64,000 nt of DNA from Colwellia sp. MB02u-6 (GTDB lineage: Bacteria > Pseudomonadota > Gammaproteobacteria > Enterobacterales > Alteromonadaceae). The notes below the pieces were generated by a model. That model saw only the letters and a program-made list of their open reading frames with translations, was not told the origin of the DNA and did not search any database. Position 1 is the first letter of the stretch, and each line of letters opens with the position of its first letter. The stretch covers positions 1 to 64,000 of the forward strand of contig NZ_JACGVG010000027.1 of assembly GCF_014077095.1 (NCBI RefSeq). The letters are read 5' to 3'. The translations under genes were made by a program, and so were the position numbers. This document shows positions 57,553 to 64,000 of the stretch, in pieces.

Positions 57553-57674
57553 GACAAGGTGTCCTGTGATTTGTTATTTTTTATAAACTCAGCCAAATGT
57601 AGTGGCTAATTCTGACTAATCTCGGCCAGTTTTGGCCAATTTTGACTGAGTTTTAAGACCGCTAAAAATTAAGG

Positions 57675-58421
57675 TTAGCCAAATAAGTCAGTCAGTTTTT
57701 TCTTAGCTTTTTCTTTTAGCTTCTCTTTTAATTTCTCTTTAGCACTGTCGGTTAACTTTTTCTTTTGTGTGGTTTTTGCTTGTTGCCAAATTTGAGATAA
57801 TGCTTGTTTAACAATCTCGGCACCGAGTTGGCTTGCAGGTAAACCAGTTTCACCACCGACATTACTTAATGTGATATCCGGTAAAGTGGCACTGTGTGCT
57901 TTATTACCAAAAGCACTTAAATCAAGCGTTAACGCCGTGCCAGCAAGGATGATTTTACTGACTTTTATTTTAGGCTCCTCACCCGTGTTAGTTTCGGTAG
58001 CAATTGCCTCAGCTTCAGGGGTATTACGCTTGATAGCATCGAGAATATCTTTAATATTAGAGCCACCAGTTTGGGTGAACTGGACAAATGCTTGCGGTGA
58101 TTTGATGATGATCGCATCAATAATAATAGGTGATGAGGCTAAGCTTTCTAAATTAATATCAAGCGTTACTTCCTCTAAAGCGAAAGCGTTTGGTTGGTTA
58201 TAAGTCTTAGGGTTGGCTAAATTAATACCTAAAATACTACCTGCGCCACTCGCGATCTTAATATCAACAGTTTTTACGGTAACCGCTTGTTCAGTGACTT
58301 TACTGCCCACCGTTTCAATTTGACCTTTAATGTAGCCATTAAGTGAGCTTCCTGCTAAAAACCAAAGAGTACCACCACTAAGTAATAATAAAACAATAAT
58401 AATTGAGGCTATAATTTTCAC
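57675..58421 (-). CDS. AsmA-like protein with one membrane anchor
   Basis: A 248-aa protein with an N-terminal membrane helix (about 3-25) and a periplasmic beta-rich region. The pattern TVDIKIASGAGSILGINLANPKTY followed by ITLSNVGGETGLPA is seen in small AsmA-family proteins. The last 45 residues are Lys-rich and probably helical. AsmA-like proteins act in lipid transport or outer-membrane homeostasis. The start is set at GTG 58421, 8 bp after AAGGA; an ATG at 58454 has no such site. Confidence 0.65.
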   Translation of the reverse strand: MKIIASIIIVLLLLSGGTLWFLAGSSLNGYIKGQIETVGSKVTEQAVTVKTVDIKIASGAGSILGINLANPKTYNQPNAFALEEVTLDINLESLASSPIIIDAIIIKSPQAFVQFTQTGGSNIKDILDAIKRNTPEAEAIATETNTGEEPKIKVSKIILAGTALTLDLSAFGNKAHSATLPDITLSNVGGETGLPASQLGAEIVKQALSQIWQQAKTTQKKKLTDSAKEKLKEKLKEKAKKKLTDLFG

Positions 58422-58641
58422 GAGTTCAATCCTTAAAATGTAAAAATGAAGCATCGCGCATACTCGCTATACTTCATTTGGTTCATGTCTTATTAAATTA
58501 TATCTTAATAAGTACAAAGTTAATTTTTTTTCTAATTTGCGACCAAAGCCTTAAATCCTAGGCTAAGTTGTCTCGAGCGCTGTCAGTATCTAAGCTATAG
58601 TAATATTATTATAATTTACTCAATTTTAGAGAGTTTTGTTT

Positions 58642-59700
58642 ATGTCTACTGCCATTGGTCGTCGCTTACCTTTGTTATTACTTGTTGGAATGTTGGTTGC
58701 CTTAGTCGTTTATTTACAATGGCCTGAAAAGACCTCCAGCAAAGAAAAATATCAACGTGTTGTCGCAGTAAAAGTCGCTAAAATCGATCTAGTTGATTTT
58801 AACGATTCTGTCGAGGCCATTGGTACGTCACGGGCGAATGAGCAGGTCTATATTACCAGTAAATATTCAGATGTTGTTGCTGAGGTTTTATTTCAAGATG
58901 GCGAAACGGTTAAAAAAGATGACATTTTAGTACGGCTAAATAGCCAAGAGGAAGCAGCTAAAGTCGAAGAACTTCAGGCTAACCTTGCTGAATCTGTCGC
59001 GCAACTCAATCGTTTTCAAGATTTGTACAAACAAAAAGCCACGGCTAAGTCGCTGGTTGATCAACAAGAAGCAAAAACTAAGGCTATTTCAGCACAACTA
59101 CTCAGTGCTAGAATAAAACTAGCCGAACTTACTATTAAAGCACCATTTTCAGGCATCTTAGGCTTTCGCGAAATTAGTCTCGGTGCGTTAATTAATGTTG
59201 GCGATGTGATCACCAGTTTAGATGATCTGAGTATTATTAAAGTTGATTTTTCAATTCCAGAGCGTTACTTAACTACCGTAGCGATTGGTCAGCGCATAGA
59301 AGCGAACAATATAGCTTATAAAGACAAAGTATTTGTTGGCAAAGTCACCTCGATAGACTCTCGCATCGACAGCGTTACACGAACTTTAAAAGTACGTGCA
59401 AAAATTAACAATGCTGACAATCAGTTACGTGCGGGCATGTTGCTAACTTTGCATGTGGTACGCAAAGTTGAGCAAATATTACAGATACCCGAAAGTGCAA
59501 TTATTCCGATTGAAGACCAGCATTTTGTTTTTGTTGTTGAAGCGGGTAAAGCCATTAAGAAACCATTAGATATTGGTCGTCGCTACCGTGGTTTTGTTGA
59601 GGTTATTGGTGGGCTAGAAGTAGGCACAGAAGTGGTTGTCGAAGGCGCCTTAAAATTACGTGATGGTACTAGTGTCAATACCATAGGGAATAAATCGTGA
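58642..59700 (+). CDS. RND efflux periplasmic adaptor (membrane fusion protein)
   Basis: A 352-aa HlyD/AcrA-type adaptor. An N-terminal membrane anchor (about 8-24) is followed by a lipoyl-like half (ITSKYSDVVAEVLFQDGETVKKDDILVRL). A helical hairpin (about 90-145) and the second lipoyl half (LTIKAPFSGILGFREISLGALINVGDVI) come next. The beta-barrel and membrane-proximal domains complete it. It links the inner-membrane pump to an outer-membrane channel. The ATG at 58642 is preferred over TTG 58636. Its stop overlaps the pump start by 4 bp (GTGA). Confidence 0.92.
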   Translation: MSTAIGRRLPLLLLVGMLVALVVYLQWPEKTSSKEKYQRVVAVKVAKIDLVDFNDSVEAIGTSRANEQVYITSKYSDVVAEVLFQDGETVKKDDILVRLNSQEEAAKVEELQANLAESVAQLNRFQDLYKQKATAKSLVDQQEAKTKAISAQLLSARIKLAELTIKAPFSGILGFREISLGALINVGDVITSLDDLSIIKVDFSIPERYLTTVAIGQRIEANNIAYKDKVFVGKVTSIDSRIDSVTRTLKVRAKINNADNQLRAGMLLTLHVVRKVEQILQIPESAIIPIEDQHFVFVVEAGKAIKKPLDIGRRYRGFVEVIGGLEVGTEVVVEGALKLRDGTSVNTIGNKS

Positions 59701-62700
59701 TTTTATCTGACCTGTCAGTTAAGCGCCCTGTCTTTGCCACAGTAATCAATTTACTCTTGATTACTTTTGGTATTGTCGCTTTTTTAACTTTACCCCTTCG
59801 AGAGTATCCTGATATCGACCCGCCGGTAGTGAGTATTAATACCTCATATCCTGGCGCTTCTGCTGCAATTGTCGAAAGTAAAATCACGAAAATACTGGAA
59901 GATAGAATTAGCGGTATTGAAGGGGTTAAATCCATCAATTCTTCTAGCCGAGTGGGCCGTTCTAATATTTCAATTGAATTCGAACTAGACCGTGATATTG
60001 ACGCCGCGACAAATGATGTGCGTGACAGAATTTCGCGTGCGTTAAACAACTTACCAGAACAAGCTGAACCGCCTGAGGTGTCTAAGGCAAATGATGATGA
60101 AAGTGCCATTGTTTGGTTTGTTTTACAAAGCGAGGTAATGAGCACATTACAGCTAACTGATTACGCCGAACGTTATATTGTTGACAGGTTTTCTGTGGTT
60201 GATGGCGTTGCACGTGTGCAAGTTGGTGGTGGTAGAACCTATGCGATGAATGTGGTGTTAAACCGAAAAGCAATGGCCGCTAGAGGTATCACTGTTAATG
60301 ATATAGAACAAACTCTGCGCGCTGAAAATGTTGAATTACCAGCGGGAGAAGTGGAATCAATCGACCGAGATTTTTCGATTCGTGTTGAACGCAGTTATCT
60401 CACCGAAGATGACTTTGCCACTATGGTGGTGGCGCGTAATGATGATAAATCATTGGTCTATCTGGGTGATGTGGCTAAAATTGATTTAGCGGCGGAAGAT
60501 GAAGAAAACATGTTTCGTGGTAATGGCAAAAATATGGTGGGTCTGGGCATTATTAAACAGTCAAAAGCCAATACCCTCGAAGTAGTTAAAGCGGCGCGAA
60601 AAGAGATGATGTCGATTCGTGGTGGCTTGCCAATAGGTACCACGATCACTAATAGCTATGACTCATCAGTGTTCATTCAAGGCTCAATTGACGAAGTATA
60701 TAGCACACTGGCCATTGCCATGACCATGGTGGTATTGGTTATATTTTTATTTTTGGGTAACGTTAGAGCAACCCTTATTCCAGCTGTTACCGTCCCTGTA
60801 GCGCTAATTGGTTCCATGATGGTGCTATCGTGGTTTGGTTTTTCAATAAACTTATTGACCCTACTGGCCATGGTGCTAGCCATTGGTTTGGTGGTAGATG
60901 ATGCCATTGTGGTACTGGAAAATATTTACCGCCGTATTGAGCGCGGGCAAACCCCGTTGCTCGCTGCATACGAAGGCGGACGAGAAGTGGCGTTTGCTGT
61001 TATTGCTACCACCTTAGTGTTGGTCGCGGTGTTTGTACCGTTAATCTTTTTATCAGGTAACGTCGGACGATTATTCACCGAGTTTGCTATTGCGATTGCG
61101 GCAGCGGTGATTTTTTCTAGTTTAACGGCATTATCGTTAACGCCAATGATGTGTTCTAAAATGTTAAAACATAAGGAACGTAGCTCATCGTTTGGTCAAA
61201 AGTTGGATCGAGGTTTTGCTAAGTTTGAAGCGGCTTATGGGCGTTCGTTAAAAGCCAGTATCCATCAACCCCTGATGATTTTTATTGTGATTATTTTGTC
61301 GCTATTCGCGGTCTACAGTTTATTTAATCAATTACCTTCAGAGTACACACCAAAAGAAGACCGCGGAAACTTCTTCGTCATGATGCGTGGTGCAGAAGGG
61401 GCAAGTTATGAAAATAACGTTAAAAATATGCAGCAAATAGAAGAAGCATTACTCGTGCATCAGCAAAGTGGAGAGCTTGACCGAGTACTTGTGCGTGTGC
61501 CTGGTTTTGGTGGTTCGGGTGGTATTGCCATTGTAGGTATGCCCGCTTGGAAAGATCGCATTACGGACACCTTCGAATTTATTAATAAAATAAATGGTGA
61601 ACTCGCTAAAGTAACGGATGTTAGAGCGTTTGCTATGATGCGCCGAGGCTTAAGTGGAGGCGGGTCTTCATCACCGGTTGAATTTGTTTTGCAAGGTAAC
61701 ACCTATGAAGAGTTAGCAAAGTGGCGTGATATTATTATTGCTAAAGCGCAAGAAAACCCCAATCTGCACAGTATCGATAGTGACTACAAAGAAACCTATC
61801 CACAATTGCTGGTTAATATTAATCACAACAGAGCCTTCGACTTAGGCGTGTCGGTGGGTGATATTGGCCGCACCCTTGAAACTATGTTGGGTCAACGCCG
61901 TGTCACTAACTTTGTTGAGCGCGGTGAAGAGTATTATGTGGTGGTTAAAGGCGAGAAAAATGATTTTTCAAACCCTAAAGACATTGATAATATTTTTGTT
62001 CGCTCCACGGTCAGTAATAAATTAGTGCCCTTGTCGAACTTGATCACGATACAAGAGAGTGCCACATCGTCGCAACTCAATCGTTTCAATCGCCTGCGCA
62101 GTGTCACTATTAGTGCTAACTTAGCCACAGGCTATGCCTTGGGTGACGCCTTAGCGTTTTTAAATACGGCGGTTGCTGAGCATTTGCCTGAACAAGCGCA
62201 AGTGGCCTACAAAGGCCAATCGCAATTATTACAAGAATCAGGTAACTCTATCGCTTTTATTTTTATTTTGGCCTTAGTGATAACCTACCTAGTATTGTCA
62301 GCCCAATTTGAGAGCTTTATTCATCCTTTTGTGATCATGTTAACCGTGCCATTAGCTTTAGTTGGCGCTTTAGCCGGCCTGAAACTGATGGGAATGAGCC
62401 TGAATATATACAGTCAAATTGGCATTGTGATGTTAATTGGTTTAGCGGCAAAAAATGGTATTTTAATTGTTGAATTTGCCAATCAGTTACGCGACAAAGG
62501 CATCGCCTTTGAAGAAGCCTTAATCACTGCCGCCACGCAACGTTTAAGGCCTATAGTGATGACCACATTCACCACAGTCACCAGTGCTATTCCATTAGTG
62601 CTAGCGGTGGGGCCTGGCGCTGAAAGTAGAATGGTGATCGGTGTGGTAATCTTCGCGGGTGTATCATTGGCGAGTATTTTTACTTTATTTGTTGTACCTG

Positions 62701-62798
62701 GGGCTTATTATTGGCTGTGCCGCAATACAGGCTCACCACAAGTTATCTCTAAAGAAATTGAGCACCAGCAAGCTCAAGCCGCTATAGATAAAATATAG
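59697..62798 (+). CDS. RND efflux pump, HAE1 family
   Basis: A 1033-aa inner-membrane proton-driven exporter. The N-terminus is MILSDLSVKRPVFATVINLLLI. The proton-relay aspartate pair lies in GLVVDDAIVVLENIYRRIERG. Two large periplasmic loops, about 12 membrane helices and the C-terminal GAESRMVIGVVIFAGVSLASIFTLFVVPGAYY complete the AcrB/MexD-type layout. It starts with GTG and is coupled to the adaptor gene. No outer-membrane TolC-type gene follows, so that part must be encoded elsewhere. Substrates are not known. Confidence 0.94.
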   Translation: MILSDLSVKRPVFATVINLLLITFGIVAFLTLPLREYPDIDPPVVSINTSYPGASAAIVESKITKILEDRISGIEGVKSINSSSRVGRSNISIEFELDRDIDAATNDVRDRISRALNNLPEQAEPPEVSKANDDESAIVWFVLQSEVMSTLQLTDYAERYIVDRFSVVDGVARVQVGGGRTYAMNVVLNRKAMAARGITVNDIEQTLRAENVELPAGEVESIDRDFSIRVERSYLTEDDFATMVVARNDDKSLVYLGDVAKIDLAAEDEENMFRGNGKNMVGLGIIKQSKANTLEVVKAARKEMMSIRGGLPIGTTITNSYDSSVFIQGSIDEVYSTLAIAMTMVVLVIFLFLGNVRATLIPAVTVPVALIGSMMVLSWFGFSINLLTLLAMVLAIGLVVDDAIVVLENIYRRIERGQTPLLAAYEGGREVAFAVIATTLVLVAVFVPLIFLSGNVGRLFTEFAIAIAAAVIFSSLTALSLTPMMCSKMLKHKERSSSFGQKLDRGFAKFEAAYGRSLKASIHQPLMIFIVIILSLFAVYSLFNQLPSEYTPKEDRGNFFVMMRGAEGASYENNVKNMQQIEEALLVHQQSGELDRVLVRVPGFGGSGGIAIVGMPAWKDRITDTFEFINKINGELAKVTDVRAFAMMRRGLSGGGSSSPVEFVLQGNTYEELAKWRDIIIAKAQENPNLHSIDSDYKETYPQLLVNINHNRAFDLGVSVGDIGRTLETMLGQRRVTNFVERGEEYYVVVKGEKNDFSNPKDIDNIFVRSTVSNKLVPLSNLITIQESATSSQLNRFNRLRSVTISANLATGYALGDALAFLNTAVAEHLPEQAQVAYKGQSQLLQESGNSIAFIFILALVITYLVLSAQFESFIHPFVIMLTVPLALVGALAGLKLMGMSLNIYSQIGIVMLIGLAAKNGILIVEFANQLRDKGIAFEEALITAATQRLRPIVMTTFTTVTSAIPLVLAVGPGAESRMVIGVVIFAGVSLASIFTLFVVPGAYYWLCRNTGSPQVISKEIEHQQAQAAIDKI

Positions 62799-63150
62799 TT
62801 ATAGCAATTTCATTAAAGCAGTGAGCAATGATAAGTAAAAAAATAGTTAAGAGTCAGACGCTTAATGGATCAATAACGGGCTATTATGATGGTAAGCAAC
62901 AGAGATTTTGGCTGTTTAGGCTATCTTAAACGGTCGATTATTTATTTCAATTGCTACTCAATAGTGCCAGTCGATAAAAGTCTCTATAGCCGTAATGTTA
63001 TAGGGACTTTTCTACATTTAAAGCAGGTAAGCCAAACACTGAGGCTAAATGGCTGCTGATTATTTTTGTATAAAAACCAGACGTCTTGATTAAAAACTAT
63101 ACTTGGGATATAAATAGGGAAAATAATAATAATAAATTTGGGAAATATTG
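62799..63150. other. Intergenic region downstream of the RND pump
   Basis: A 352-bp spacer. Apart from the terminator hairpin, no gene or RNA is recognised. Confidence 0.5.
62976..63012 (+). terminator. Probable terminator of the RND operon
   Basis: A 13-bp stem with one G-U pair (left arm AAAAGTCTCTATA) and a 10-base loop ends in TTTT. It lies about 178 bp after the pump gene. Confidence 0.6.
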
Positions 63151-63552
63151 ATGTTTAAGGTTAATAAAAAGCTTTGGTCTTTTAATTTTGGTTGCCTAAT
63201 TGCAGGTTCATTAGTGTGGTTGGTTCATATCGGTAATTGGGTGCCAGTACCCAGCATACTTCACCCCCATACTGATTTTATGCTTGATTATTACCCTGGT
63301 GCAGTTACGGCTATTACCGCAAGTATCGTCAGCATATTGTTACTGTTTTTTATGCATAAAGGTTTTAAATTATGTGCCAGTGAACATACTTTTTGGCTAT
63401 TATTACCAACAATGTGCTTTATTAGTTTAACCTTGTTAATGGGTCAGTTTATGTTTTCAGCCCTTATGTTCGCCGCCATGCCAATATTATTTATCTTAGT
63501 GTCTAGTGCTGTTATTTTTAAATTAAAAAATCGCAAACTGCTAGTTATCTAA
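63151..63552 (+). CDS. Small hypothetical membrane protein, 133 aa
   Basis: I do not recognise the family. There are four hydrophobic segments at about 9-30, 48-70, 82-99 and 100-123, with short charged tails, which suggests a small integral membrane protein. Conserved-looking residues such as HPHTDFMLDYYPG lie between helices 1 and 2. The ATG at 63151 is chosen over TTG 63148. It is monocistronic and convergent with pheA. Confidence 0.65.
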   Translation: MFKVNKKLWSFNFGCLIAGSLVWLVHIGNWVPVPSILHPHTDFMLDYYPGAVTAITASIVSILLLFFMHKGFKLCASEHTFWLLLPTMCFISLTLLMGQFMFSALMFAAMPILFILVSSAVIFKLKNRKLLVI

Positions 63553-63649
63553 ACTGAACTGAGATTAAGCAAGTGTTGTGTGATAAGTATTGGAAGCTAA
63601 GTATGTAGAATTAAGCAGTTCGAACTAAGCATTTAGAAAGTAGATGATT

Positions 63650-63678
63650 AATAAGGGGCAGTTTTTCTGCCCCTTATT
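63650..63678. terminator. Hairpin between convergent small membrane protein and pheA
   Basis: A perfect 12-bp inverted repeat (AATAAGGGGCAG / CTGCCCCTTATT) with loop TTTTT. No long T run follows on either strand, but its position between two convergent genes suggests shared termination. Confidence 0.6.
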
Positions 63679-63695
63679 ATGTTAAGCATTAGCGC

Positions 63696-64000
63696 TTATA
63701 TGAGTGCGCTACTTGGGACACTGGTTGGGCTAATGTGTTCAATAGGGTAACAACCTAGAATTTTAATGAAATTTGTTTGTTCTGTGATTTGACTAATGGC
63801 CTCTTGTAAAGCTAAGTGCTTCAAATTGGCTTCTACATCGACATAAAACATTTCTTCCCAAGGTCGCCCTTGAATTGGGCGAGACTCAAGTTTGCACATG
63901 TTAATACCTTTGTTTTTTAGTACTAGTAGGCACTCGACTAACGCACCAGGCTTTTGGCCAGTAGCAATAATTAAGGTGGTTTTTGCTGGAATTTGTTCAG
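63696..64000 (-). CDS. pheA: Chorismate mutase / prephenate dehydratase PheA (P-protein), C-terminal part
   Basis: The C-terminal 101 codons of PheA; the gene runs off the right edge. The segment covers the end of the dehydratase/regulatory region, with KTTLIIATGQKPGALVECL, which includes the GAL motif of the phenylalanine-binding ACT domain. ESRPIQGRPWEEMFYVDVEAN follows, including the second Phe-site ESRP motif. KILGCYP lies near the end. This is typical of phenylalanine-inhibited P-proteins. In many relatives pheA is next to aroF-tyrA; here 7.2 kb of other genes lie between. Confidence 0.92.
   Translation of the reverse strand, partial: EQIPAKTTLIIATGQKPGALVECLLVLKNKGINMCKLESRPIQGRPWEEMFYVDVEANLKHLALQEAISQITEQTNFIKILGCYPIEHISPTSVPSSALI

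Overview
The window is AT-rich DNA from a marine gammaproteobacterium of the Alteromonadales, most likely Colwelliaceae (Colwellia/Thalassotalea-like). This assignment is inference from three things: conserved gammaproteobacterial neighbourhoods (glrK-qseG-glrR; yfjD-ypjD next to ffh; rpsP-rimM-trmD-rplS; nrdR-ribD-ribE-ribB; xseB-ispA-dxs; aroF-tyrA and pheA), a sodium-type flagellar stator (PomAB), and several sodium-coupled carriers (NSS and NhaC families). Almost everything is chromosomal housekeeping DNA. There is no prophage, integron, CRISPR array or intact insertion sequence.

Layout. 1-0.3 kb: the 3' end of a 5S rRNA gene, its terminator and a decayed IS630-type transposase tail. 0.5-8.7 kb: MscS channel, RsuA-like pseudouridine synthase, FKBP isomerase, the GlrK-QseG-GlrR two-component system (minus strand), a secreted EF-hand protein behind an FNR-like box, an unknown protein, a FAH-family enzyme and a glutaredoxin. 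9.2-13.7 kb: a probable ovothiol operon, made of a divergent glutamine-synthetase-fold protein, OvoA and an OvoB-like PLP enzyme. 13.7-18.8 kb: hemolysin-III-like protein, EF-hand protein, S33 hydrolase and a NatAB ABC exporter. 19.5-24.5 kb: glyA, nrdR and riboflavin genes ending in a RibBX fusion. 24.6-29.4 kb: amidase lipoprotein and dxs-ispA-xseB (minus). 29.6-33.2 kb: pomAB and thiI. 33.4-42.3 kb: PanE, VanZ-like, YajQ, NSS transporter, RluA-like, NhaC, gshA and a transglycosylase-like lipoprotein. 42.3-43.2 kb: a long gene-free stretch with clustered DnaA-box sequences. 43.2-51.0 kb: yfjD, ypjD, a broken YraQ-type permease, ffh, an EamA exporter and the rpsP-rimM-trmD-rplS operon. 51.5-56.5 kb: acs, then aroF-tyrA plus a thioredoxin-fold protein, preceded by two TyrR-like boxes. 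57-64 kb: outer-membrane protein, AsmA-like protein, an RND efflux pair, a small membrane protein and the 3' end of pheA.

The thiol theme is notable. Glutathione synthesis (gshA), ovothiol synthesis (ovoA/ovoB-like) and a glutaredoxin are all present. The unusual element is the glutamine-synthetase-like protein sitting first in the ovothiol operon; it keeps much of the catalytic-fold pattern but lacks the N-terminal domain and at least one expected metal-binding histidine. It is the best candidate here for an undescribed function.
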